From an uncultured Lachnospiraceae bacterium (GTDB lineage Bacteria; Bacillota; Clostridia; Lachnospirales; Lachnospiraceae), in the NCBI GenBank assembly GCA_946623875.1, contig CAMORO010000022.1, positions 1-33,748 of the forward strand: 33,748 bases of DNA, read 5' to 3'. The translations under genes were made by a program, and so were the position numbers. The stretch's first letter is position 1; each line of letters begins with the position of its first letter. Shown piece after piece: positions 1-5,893 of this stretch. The notes beneath the pieces were generated by a model. That model was not told the origin of the DNA, ran no database searches, and was given only the letters and a program-made list of their open reading frames with translations.

Positions 1-790
1 AGAAGGTGCGCACCCTGTCCTCGTATTTCTCCGTACGGTACACTATCTTGCTCTCGTACAGTTCATCCGTCAGGTGCGAGAAGATCACCGCGGGAAGTTC
101 CACCCGGACACCTATATCCACCCTGTTTGATTTTGTCTTGATATCAAGGTCCCTGCATACCGCTTCCATCCACTTGCTGCCGCTCCGACCCACTGAGAGG
201 ATACACCTTGTACAATCCGCCTCTCCGCCGTCGTACAATACCCTGTAACCGTCATTAAGGACTTCGATCTTACTTACGGGAGTATCAAAATAGAACTCCA
301 CCTTATCCTTAAGCTCCGCATATAGATTCTCAAGCACGACATAGTTCACATCCGTTCCAAGATGCCTTACCGAGGCATCTAAGAGCTTAAGCTTATTCTG
401 CATGCATATCTTCTTAAACCTTGTATCGGTAGTTGAATACATCTGGGTTTTGGCACCACCGTGTGTACAGTTGATATCATCTACATATTTCATCAGGGCA
501 ATTGCCTTGTCCTTCCCTATATGTTCATACAGGGTTCCGCCAAAGTCATTCGTTATATTGTACTTACCATCGGAAAAGGCACCTGCCCCTCCGAATCCGC
601 TCATGATCGCACAGGTCTTGCAGTTGATGCAGGACTTAACCTTATCTCCGTCTATAGGACATTTACGTTCCTTCAGTGAATGTCCCTTCTCAAATACAGC
701 CACCTTAAGTTCAGGCCTTCTCTTAACCATTTCATAAGCCGAAAATATGCCGCCGGGTCCCGCCCCGATAATTATCACATCGTACTTCAT
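1..790 (-). CDS. FAD-dependent dehydrogenase (COG2509-like), N-terminal part; gene runs off the left edge
   Basis: Open frame from the ATG at 790 to the window edge, 263 codons without a stop. The start begins MKYDVIIIGAGPGGIFSAYE, a Rossmann dinucleotide-binding motif (GxGxxG at residues 9-14) followed by an acidic residue at the end of the second strand (E34), as expected for FAD binding. A cysteine cluster (C44, C54, C57, C60) leads into a GFGGAGAFSDGK segment, which is characteristic of the COG2509 'FAD-dependent dehydrogenase' family. Its substrate is not known to me. The RBS AGGGG lies 4 bases before the ATG. Probably a cytosolic redox enzyme unrelated to the pilus locus that begins to its right. 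The C-terminal half lies outside the window, so whether the gene is intact cannot be judged. Confidence 0.85.
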   Translation of the reverse strand, partial: MKYDVIIIGAGPGGIFSAYEMVKRRPELKVAVFEKGHSLKERKCPIDGDKVKSCINCKTCAIMSGFGGAGAFSDGKYNITNDFGGTLYEHIGKDKAIALMKYVDDINCTHGGAKTQMYSTTDTRFKKICMQNKLKLLDASVRHLGTDVNYVVLENLYAELKDKVEFYFDTPVSKIEVLNDGYRVLYDGGEADCTRCILSVGRSGSKWMEAVCRDLDIKTKSNRVDIGVRVELPAVIFSHLTDELYESKIVYRTEKYEDRVRTF

Positions 791-838
791 AATACCCCTT
801 TCCTTACCTGAAATCCCGAAGGTAAAACCAGATCATGC

Positions 839-907
839 AAACAAGAACCTTCCCAATACCTTAAGACAGATTGAGTTCAACACTGCTGCAATATTATAAA
901 CTACATA
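839..907. repeat. Deleted copy of the repeat found at 1869-2107
   Basis: Positions 839-878 match 1869-1908 almost base for base; 872-892 match 2001-2021; 895-907 match 2094-2107. Compared with the longer copy this one has lost the 99 bases between two TGAGTTC direct repeats, and a second segment after that. Read on the minus strand it keeps the tail of the same small reading frame (CSSVELNLS, then stop). It is a decayed accessory-gene remnant between the FAD dehydrogenase and the first pilin. Confidence 0.75.
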
Positions 908-908
908 G

Positions 909-937
909 GGGCTCAGGAGTTATTCACTCCGGAGCCC
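909..937 (-). terminator. GGCTCCGGAG-family hairpin, likely terminator
   Basis: Stem of 11 bp with one mismatch (909-919 with 927-937) and a 7-base loop TTATTCA. The same stem and loop recur at 5854-5880, and related hairpins occur at 2109, 7756 and 8491. Lies downstream of the pilin gene that ends at 1068 and before the FAD gene. The U-tract is poor, so termination strength is uncertain. Confidence 0.5.
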
Positions 938-980
938 TTCCCCAATACTTTATATTTTACTACTTTAATACAAGTTATAC

Positions 981-1043
981 CCCTGTCAGCCTGCAGCTGT
1001 CATTACCTTTTATGTAAGACAGTAGAACCGTCCATGTGGCTTC
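981..1043. repeat. Dispersed repeat containing GACAGTAGAACCGTCC, copy 1
   Basis: Near-identical to 8605-8663: a CCTGTCAGCCTGC block, a CAGC/GCTG mini-palindrome, then GTAAGACAGTAGAACCGTCC and TGTGGCTTC. Resembles the 'AGAACCGTCCC' motif scattered in many clostridial genomes (from memory). Lies about 25 bases beyond the stop of the pilin at 1068-1706. A related block is at 3912-3935. Confidence 0.65.
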
Positions 1044-1067
1044 TGATTATTTTGAAATATGATAATA

Positions 1068-1706
1068 TCAAGGCATAGTTATATCAGTAAATATTGAATC
1101 ATTAAGCGTCCACATACTATATGCACCTATGTTTCCACTTGCATCCTTTGTTGCCCGATAGAATTCTCCTTTATTATACAATTCCTGTATTGCCTCACGA
1201 TATGTCATATCCGTATGCCATTCATTTCCATCAAAATAAGCTACCGGAGTACTTCTTTCACAAATACCTTCCCAATATATAATCCTTTTTACAGTCCACG
1301 CATCATGACTATCTGCTTTAGCTGCCTTATTCTGAGCAGTATAATCTCCCTCAGCCGCCATACCAAAAATAAAACCTGATGGAGCAGGGGTATCTGCCAC
1401 TTTCATAGCTTTTTTTATCGGTCTGTAATTTGTGTGATCAATCAAATAATCCCTAACTGTTTTTTCTCCTTTAGCATATCCCTCAATAGCAACCGTTTGC
1501 GCTGCATTTAATGCATTCTTCCCATTGATGATTAATTGCTGCCCCTTCGCTTTATCAATATATCCAAGCAAAGCCGGTACAAGGATCGCTGCAAGGATTG
1601 CCAAGATAACCAGCACTACGATAAGCTCTACTAATGTGAAACCTTTATTGTCCTGTATATCTTCCGTCCGACTCATCTTATATTTTCCCAACATTTTTTT
1701 GATCAT
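1068..1706 (-). CDS. Type IV pilin (prepilin), paralogue 1
   Basis: Predicted 212-residue prepilin. The class III signal has a 22-residue leader ending ...DNKG, then FTLVELIVVLVILAIL with the conserved Glu at mature position 5, followed by the usual hydrophobic alpha1 helix and GYIDKAKG. Prepilin peptidase should cut after G22. The C-terminal half shares a block with the pilins at 3975 and 8676 (AWTxxxxxYxE ... AYFDGxxW). The start at 1706 (MIKKM) is chosen over an upstream in-frame ATG at 1796 because GGAGG lies 9 bases before it and because a sigma-D-like promoter (1826-1853) would place the upstream ATG within its leader. Function: a pilus subunit, major or minor not decidable. Monocistronic, judging from its own promoter and the hairpin downstream. 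Confidence 0.9.
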   Translation of the reverse strand: MIKKMLGKYKMSRTEDIQDNKGFTLVELIVVLVILAILAAILVPALLGYIDKAKGQQLIINGKNALNAAQTVAIEGYAKGEKTVRDYLIDHTNYRPIKKAMKVADTPAPSGFIFGMAAEGDYTAQNKAAKADSHDAWTVKRIIYWEGICERSTPVAYFDGNEWHTDMTYREAIQELYNKGEFYRATKDASGNIGAYSMWTLNDSIFTDITMP

Positions 1707-1748
1707 GCCATTTATCCTCCATGATAAATTGAACTCAGCTTGTGGTGA

Positions 1749-1777
1749 CAGACATCCGGTTCTGATAAACATGTCCG
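1749..1777 (-). other. Leader hairpin of pilin paralogue 1
   Basis: CAGACAT (1749-1755) pairs with ATGTCCG (1771-1777) as a 7-bp stem with one G-U pair and a 15-base loop, within a roughly 110-base 5' leader. No known riboswitch class recognised. Confidence 0.3.
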
Positions 1778-1825
1778 AAACCCTGCATAAAGACATACTA
1801 CTCTTATATATAGCCTACATAATAT

Positions 1826-1853
1826 TTATCGGTAAATAGCAGAGTTTTCATTA
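1826..1853 (-). promoter_or_regulatory. Sigma-D (sigma-28) type promoter for pilin paralogue 1
   Basis: On the minus strand: TAAT, 16 bases, ACCGATAA. The -10 is one base from the GCCGATAA form and the -35 is 3/4 of TAAA. It lies 120 bases upstream of the chosen start. Confidence 0.55.
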
Positions 1854-1868
1854 GTGAATTTGTTACTT

Positions 1869-2107
1869 AAACAAGAACCTTCCCAATGCCTTAAGACAGA
1901 TTGAGTTCGATCCTCTCGATTATCTCCGGTAAAGCCCTTACCGAGTTGACCGGAAAGCGAGCCCTTAAAGTATTGAGAAGCTCCTTTTTGTCACTGTCAA
2001 TGAGTTCAACACTGCTGCAATAAATGCATTATTGATATCAGACAACCTGACCATCAATATGAAGCCACATGGATAGTCTAATACCTTTACCTTTTATAAA
2101 CTACATA
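1869..2107. repeat. Longer copy of the 839-907 repeat; decayed accessory DNA
   Basis: Holds AACAAGAACCTTCCCAAT...TTGAGTTC, a 99-base segment absent from the other copy, TGAGTTCAACACTGCTGCAAT, and TTATAAACTACATA just before a GGCTCCGGAG hairpin. Positions 2081-2090 contain an inverted piece of the TGTGGCTTC repeat end. The stretch 1707-2396 has no intact gene: it is leader and promoter, this repeat, a hairpin and a broken antitoxin copy. Confidence 0.7.
1891..2033 (-). pseudogene. C-terminal remnant of an unrecognised small protein
   Basis: A minus-strand frame reads CSSVELIDSDKKELL through ...PEIIERIELNLS to a TAA at 1891-1893, with a stop a few codons upstream and no usable start. The copy at 839-892 keeps the same tail with an exact 33-codon in-frame deletion (CSSVELNLS), which supports past coding. 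I do not recognise the family. Confidence 0.4.
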
Positions 2108-2108
2108 A

Positions 2109-2136
2109 AGGCTCCGGAGCGTTTGCCCCGGAGCCT
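2109..2136 (-). terminator. GGCTCCGG hairpin, likely terminator
   Basis: AGGCTCCGG (2109-2117) and CCGGAGCCT (2128-2136) form a perfect 9-bp stem with a 10-base loop. On the minus strand the stem is followed by TTTATG. It lies after the broken antitoxin copy, exactly as the 7756-7781 hairpin lies after the intact one, so it was copied along with the gene. Confidence 0.55.
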
Positions 2137-2180
2137 GTCCAAGATAACCGTATGCGGAATCCTTGGTCAATAATAACTTA

Positions 2181-2394
2181 CACACTTTTTAATAAGCTCA
2201 GAGTCATTTAAAGCAGCAGACAGTAAACTGCCTAATCCTTTTATAGTCTTTACCAAATTCTTTGATCTTTCGTGAGTCCTCCGCAGAAACAGGAACAACA
2301 ACACTATTCATACGTTGAAATTGGGACAACATATCTTTTGTCATTTTAGGACTATCATCATCATATACTACTTGAAGCCTTTCTGCTTGCTCGA
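2181..2394 (-). pseudogene. Broken copy of the BrnA-like antitoxin
   Basis: Nearly identical at DNA level to the 3' part of the intact antitoxin (7819-8042). The segment 2109-2394 corresponds to 7756-8042. Differences: the N-terminus is missing, since homology starts at ...EQAERLQVVYDDDSP immediately after the stop codon of the neighbouring pilin; a 2-base deletion after KRI shifts the frame; and S becomes A in the VPVSPED segment (P to A). No start codon or RBS of its own. A short frame 2204-2419 that reads out of the pilin 3' end into it is not a gene. Confidence 0.85.
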
Positions 2395-2396
2395 AT

Positions 2397-3035
2397 TCAC
2401 CAGCCGGTATTCCATACATTGTTCATGTTCAGGCCACCGTCAAAAGCATATCCTTCAATGCCTAATCGTTCTTCAAAATCGTCCCCATCATCTATATCGT
2501 CCAACTTTTTTCCATTCAATATCCGGTTAGCCACTCTTTCGCATGTCCATAAATCCTTATCCTCGTCCGGAGCACCGGTTTCCTCATTCTCTTTCATAGC
2601 ATCCATATCCCAGGTAACCAATATCGAGTCTGTTTTATCATAATAATACAGCTTGCTTATCGTCCATGAATCCTTGTTTTGCGGCGTTGCTATCTTCGGT
2701 TCTCCATCCTTCATAACTACAAGCACATAAGTATTGCCCCTTAAATCCGTTTCACTGGCTGCCTTGGTTTGAAAATCACTCTTGCCAAAGATATCGTCAA
2801 TATTTTCACCTATAGCCCTTTCATATCCCTTAGAAGCCTGTCCCTGCATATATGCCAAAATACTCTTAGCTTCTGCAAGACATTTTTCTTTATTCTGATT
2901 CTCGGCAAAAGCAAGCAATGTAGGAACAGCAACAGCAGCAAGGATCGCAAGAACAGTGAGTCCGACAACGAGCTCCACCAGAGTGAAACCCTTATCATTT
3001 TTATTCAGTTGTCTATCACGGAAGCTTATCCCCAT
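2397..3035 (-). CDS. Type IV pilin-like protein, paralogue 2
   Basis: 212 residues. Leader of 16 residues ending KNDKG, then FTLVELVVGLTVLAILAAVA (Glu at mature position 5). The rest is polar and acidic, with an SWTISKLYYYD segment in place of the AWT...AYFDG block of paralogues 1, 4 and 5, so it is the most divergent of the five. The start at 3035 is set by AGGAG 8 bases upstream; an ATG at 3068 lacks an RBS. Only 58 bases separate it from the pilin ending at 3094 and no promoter is visible in between, so the two are probably co-transcribed from the sigma-D-like promoter at 3868-3894. Its stop codon abuts the broken antitoxin copy, so the original downstream sequence has been replaced. Likely a minor pilin or pseudopilin. 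Confidence 0.85.
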   Translation of the reverse strand: MGISFRDRQLNKNDKGFTLVELVVGLTVLAILAAVAVPTLLAFAENQNKEKCLAEAKSILAYMQGQASKGYERAIGENIDDIFGKSDFQTKAASETDLRGNTYVLVVMKDGEPKIATPQNKDSWTISKLYYYDKTDSILVTWDMDAMKENEETGAPDEDKDLWTCERVANRILNGKKLDDIDDGDDFEERLGIEGYAFDGGLNMNNVWNTGW

Positions 3036-3093
3036 AATATGCTCCTGACCACCGGTACAGCATGTCATCTGCAGTTTAAAACAGTTTCTTTAA

Positions 3094-3825
3094 TTATTTG
3101 AATTTCTTTACTTTATCCCTGATATATGTCCATAGCTTATCGGATGTAACAGGGTATGCTGATGGATCGGGACCTGCAAAGACATAATACTGTATTTGTG
3201 TTCCTGCATATTTTCTCCCTGATTTGATAATATTACTGTTTCCCGCGTTATATACAATATTTGTATCACCTTTGGTATTATTCTCTTTACCCGGATAAAA
3301 TGTAGACCAGGACTCACCGTCAAAAAAAATCGGACGCGAATCTTCATCCTTCATATACATACAAATATAGCAGGTATATGCCTTACGTGAATCATCTGTA
3401 GCTTCATATTTACCCCATGCTCCGACTCCGACTATAAATAAATGCGGATGTTCATCAGCAGTCTTAAATATCTTTGCCGCGTAATCAGTCTTTTTACCAC
3501 TTGCATTTCTAAGATCTATATCTGCGTTATCATTGTTATTAACTCCTGCATATCCGGGAAAAGCCGAACTCTTATCCTTATTTCCGATCATGGCCCTTTC
3601 ACCCGACCGGTCAAAAGCATACAGGTTCATAAGCTCCGTCTGAACTGCCTGCATACAATTTCGTGCATGAATTATATCGGCATTAGTACGGGTTCTGTCG
3701 ATATAACCCAGAAGTGTGGGCACAAGCATAGCAGCCAATATGGCCAGTATTGTCAATACAACTATCAGCTCAACAAGGGTAAATCCTTTATTCTTTTCGT
3801 CTGCACGCTCTGCATAGCGCATCAT
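3094..3825 (-). CDS. Type IV pilin, paralogue 3
   Basis: 243 residues. 14-residue leader (MMRYAERADEKNKG), then FTLVELIVVLTILAILAAML with Glu at +5 and GYIDRTRT after the hydrophobic helix. A C-terminal block DSRPIFFDGESW corresponds to AYFDGTSW of the other pilins, and the protein is longer at its end (...YYVFAGPDPSAYP...). AAGGA precedes the ATG by 8 bases. First gene of a two-gene unit with the pilin at 2397-3035. It has the best sigma-D-type promoter of the window 43 bases upstream. Probable pilus subunit, exported by the PilB/PilC machine encoded at 10621-16120. Confidence 0.9.
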   Translation of the reverse strand: MMRYAERADEKNKGFTLVELIVVLTILAILAAMLVPTLLGYIDRTRTNADIIHARNCMQAVQTELMNLYAFDRSGERAMIGNKDKSSAFPGYAGVNNNDNADIDLRNASGKKTDYAAKIFKTADEHPHLFIVGVGAWGKYEATDDSRKAYTCYICMYMKDEDSRPIFFDGESWSTFYPGKENNTKGDTNIVYNAGNSNIIKSGRKYAGTQIQYYVFAGPDPSAYPVTSDKLWTYIRDKVKKFK

Positions 3826-3867
3826 TCATCTTATCCTTCCCGCACTGTACTTCATACCTATTAAATT

Positions 3868-3894
3868 ATATCGGCAAAAATCACAAATATTTTA
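3868..3894 (-). promoter_or_regulatory. Sigma-D (sigma-28) type promoter, perfect consensus, for pilins 3 and 2
   Basis: Minus strand: TAAA, 15 bases, GCCGATAT. Both hexamer-like elements and the spacing match the Bacillus/enteric sigma-D/FliA consensus exactly. Ends 43 bases before the ATG at 3825. Confidence 0.8.
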
Positions 3895-3908
3895 GGTCAA
3901 TCTAAAAA

Positions 3909-3935
3909 GGAGACAGAGAACCGATCCCTGTCTCC
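3909..3935 (-). terminator. Terminator hairpin downstream of pilin paralogue 4, built on the dispersed repeat
   Basis: GGAGACAG (3909-3916) and CTGTCTCC (3928-3935) form a perfect 8-bp stem. On the minus strand it is followed by TTTTTAGA, a fair U-tract. The sequence is a variant of the GACAGTAGAACCGTCCCTGT repeat seen at 1018 and 8641, here with compensating ends that make it a real hairpin. Confidence 0.7.
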
Positions 3936-3974
3936 CAAATGTTTTATTAGCTTTCACTAATCTGTTTTCGATGA

Positions 3975-4550
3975 TCACTTACCTACCCAATACCATTCTG
4001 ATACGGGATTGCCGTTTTTATATTTGGCTTTTCCTTTTATTTCCTCAGCTTTAGTCGATATACCACCCGATGAAATATCAAGAGTCTCCCATGATGTTCC
4101 ATCAAAATAAGCCGCACTGTCAGGCTCATAATATATTACCTGATAAACCGTCCACGCTGCATGGTTTTCACTGGTTGCCTTTGCTGACGGTGCTGCCATA
4201 CAAAACCAGGCCTGAGCACCTGCGTCTACATCTGCCAGTTTGGCCATAGCCTTAACCATATCATTATAGCCACCGGGATTACTCTCACTTCCATTTTTGT
4301 ATATCCATCCGCTAAATGTCAAATCGCCCGCCTTGGCATATCCCTGAGACGCCTCTGCCTGTATTGCGTTAAGCACATTTTTACCATTAATAAGAAGCTG
4401 TGCATCCTTTGCCCGATCTATATATCCCAACAGCGCCGGAACCAGTATTGCAGCCAATATAGCCAGTATAACAAGAACCACTATCAGTTCAACCAGCGTA
4501 AAGCCTTTGTTATCAATTTCTTTTTTCCGATTTAATCTTCCCTGATCCAT
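3975..4550 (-). CDS. Type IV pilin, paralogue 4
   Basis: 191 residues. 16-residue leader ending IDNKG, then FTLVELIVVLVILAILAAIL (Glu at +5), GYIDRAKDAQLLINGK, and a C-terminal AAWTVYQVIYYE ... AYFDGTSW block. Close relative of the pilins at 8676 and 1068. The start at 4550 is fixed by AGGAGG 6 bases upstream; the ATG at 4583 has none. Own sigma-D-like promoter at 4589-4616 and own terminator at 3909-3935, so it is a single-gene unit. Divergent from the ATPase at 4759. Function: probable pilus fibre subunit. Confidence 0.9.
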   Translation of the reverse strand: MDQGRLNRKKEIDNKGFTLVELIVVLVILAILAAILVPALLGYIDRAKDAQLLINGKNVLNAIQAEASQGYAKAGDLTFSGWIYKNGSESNPGGYNDMVKAMAKLADVDAGAQAWFCMAAPSAKATSENHAAWTVYQVIYYEPDSAAYFDGTSWETLDISSGGISTKAEEIKGKAKYKNGNPVSEWYWVGK

Positions 4551-4588
4551 CTCTGCCCTCCTGTGCTTACAAATATACCTCAATTGTA

Positions 4589-4616
4589 TTATCGGTCAAA
4601 AGCTATGTTTTCTTGA
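4589..4616 (-). promoter_or_regulatory. Sigma-D type promoter for pilin paralogue 4
   Basis: Minus strand: TCAA, 16 bases, ACCGATAA, 39 bases before the ATG at 4550. Good -10, weaker -35 (3/4 of TAAA). Confidence 0.5.
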
Positions 4617-4662
4617 TAGACCTTCGCTGTGGAATTCACATTAACTTTTTCACTCAAATATC

Positions 4663-4691
4663 TTGTCAAAAAGTATAGAAAAGTATAAAAT
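4663..4691 (+). promoter_or_regulatory. Sigma-A type promoter of ATPase A
   Basis: TTGTCA (4663-4668), 17 bases, TAAAAT (4686-4691). The first repeats of the 10-bp array lie between the two elements and the rest lie downstream, so a protein bound to the array would cover the promoter and start site. Confidence 0.45.
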
Positions 4692-4744
4692 ATATTCAAA
4701 TGTATAAAAAACTATCAAAAAGTATGAAGATTTATAAAAAGTAT
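4668..4744 (+). repeat. Array of about eight 10-bp direct repeats (CAAAAAGTAT type) before ATPase A
   Basis: The xTAT ends of successive units fall at 4676, 4686, (degenerate near 4696), 4705, 4715, 4725, 4735 and 4744, a spacing of 9-10 bases. Best units: CAAAAAGTAT, GAAAAGTAT, TCAAATGTAT, AAAAACTAT, CAAAAAGTAT, ATAAAAAGTAT. The spacing equals one helical turn, so all units face the same side of the DNA. It looks like a cooperative operator or iteron array. An analogous array with another sequence precedes ATPase B. Confidence 0.7.
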
Positions 4745-4758
4745 CAATCGAGGTGCGT

Positions 4759-5826
4759 ATGCAGAACCCTTTCACAACAACTTTCTCTAAAATACCTGAT
4801 TATACATATATTCCTACAGATCAGGTCAGTGAGATACTTGAGAACTTCAGCTATGACAGACCGTCCGAATCTCTGTACAAAATCACAGGCGTAAGAGGAT
4901 CGGGTAAAACCGTTCTCCTTGCAAAGATCGAAAAAGAACTCAGTCTTGAAAGCACTACGGATAAGAGCTGGCTTATATACCGCATATCACCCGGCAGAGA
5001 TATGATCAGACAGTTGGCTGCTTTACTGTATAAGGAAGCGTTTATTAAAGATAAATATTCATCAAAAAGCATCAATATCTCAGCCAGTGTTCTTGGAACA
5101 GGAGGAGGTATAGGAGTCTCAAAAACTGTTGCAGATGATTTTACAGATATTGGTGTTGAACTCGATGAAATGCTTAGTCTCTCAACCTCTCTTGGAAAGA
5201 AGGTATTCATAGGCGTTGACGAAGTATCCAAAACTCCCGAAATGACACTGTTTGCTTCCGAGTTCGGCAAGTGGATGCGTGCCGGGTACTCCGTATATAT
5301 GGTATGTACCGGATTATACGAAAATATCGAACAGGTATGTAATGTCCCGATCCTTACATTTTTCAGACGCGCAACTACGATAAAAACAGAACCGCTCAAT
5401 ATGATACGAATGTCTGAAACCTATAAGAGAACACTGCATACAGATGCGGTAAAATCACGGGAACTCGCTCAGATGACCAAAGGATACGCTTACGCATTTC
5501 AGGAGCTGGGTATACTGTGTTTTAAAAATCAGGACGATATCAATCTTGAAGAGATAATCTCACGGCTCAAAGAAGAACTCTTCGCATACTCATATGAAAA
5601 GATCTGGGAAGAACTATCCGATCAGGATCGTGCTCTTGTCCGGCTTATGATCAACAAGAATGAGTATAAACGTGAGGAACTGCTTGCCATGATGGATAAG
5701 CCCACCAACTATTCATCCTACAGAGACCGACTGTTAAAGCGTGGGATAATCACTGCAAGGCAAGGTTATATTTCACTTGCACTGCCTTATTTTTCAGATT
5801 ACGTCAGGGAATATTGCCAAATATGA
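4759..5826 (+). CDS. AAA+ ATPase with C-terminal winged helix (ATPase A)
   Basis: 355 residues. Walker A GVRGSGKT at 44-51, Walker B VFIGVDEV at about 149-156, and a sensor-1-like YMVCTGL near 180-186 give an ATPase of the Orc1/archaeal-ATPase type. The last 80 residues (KIWEELSDQDRALVRLM ... YRDRLLKRGII ... YISLALPYF) look like a winged helix that could bind DNA. Homologous to ATPase B (9420-10520) along its length, especially in the KIW-ELS and YR-RLL-G motifs. No membrane segment, so cytosolic. The start is ATG 4759, with GAGG 5 bases upstream; an in-frame GTG at 4753 overlaps that RBS. The only plus-strand gene of the locus, divergent from pilin 4 and convergent with the gene at 5894. Probably autoregulated through the repeat array. 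The biological role is unknown: defence, regulation or replication-like activity are all open. Confidence 0.85.
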   Translation: MQNPFTTTFSKIPDYTYIPTDQVSEILENFSYDRPSESLYKITGVRGSGKTVLLAKIEKELSLESTTDKSWLIYRISPGRDMIRQLAALLYKEAFIKDKYSSKSINISASVLGTGGGIGVSKTVADDFTDIGVELDEMLSLSTSLGKKVFIGVDEVSKTPEMTLFASEFGKWMRAGYSVYMVCTGLYENIEQVCNVPILTFFRRATTIKTEPLNMIRMSETYKRTLHTDAVKSRELAQMTKGYAYAFQELGILCFKNQDDINLEEIISRLKEELFAYSYEKIWEELSDQDRALVRLMINKNEYKREELLAMMDKPTNYSSYRDRLLKRGIITARQGYISLALPYFSDYVREYCQI

Positions 5827-5853
5827 TCCGGATTATTCAGAGATGAAATTAAG

Positions 5854-5880
5854 GGCTCCGGAGTTATTCACTCCGGAGCC
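5854..5880. terminator. Bidirectional terminator between convergent genes
   Basis: GGCTCCGGAG (5854-5863) and CTCCGGAGCC (5871-5880): perfect 10-bp stem, loop TTATTCA, followed on the plus strand by TTTCCCC. It sits between the stops of ATPase A (5826) and the ATPase/nuclease (5894). Confidence 0.7.
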
Positions 5881-5893
5881 TTTCCCCAATAAT

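Noticed and set aside
2204-2419. Open frame of 71 codons reading MYGIPAGEFEQAERL...
   Set aside because: It starts inside the pilin coding sequence in another frame and runs into the frameshifted antitoxin copy; no RBS. It is a chance fusion across the junction.
4668-4744. CRISPR array
   Set aside because: Units are only about 10 bases with no spacers and no cas genes; geometry fits protein-binding repeats.
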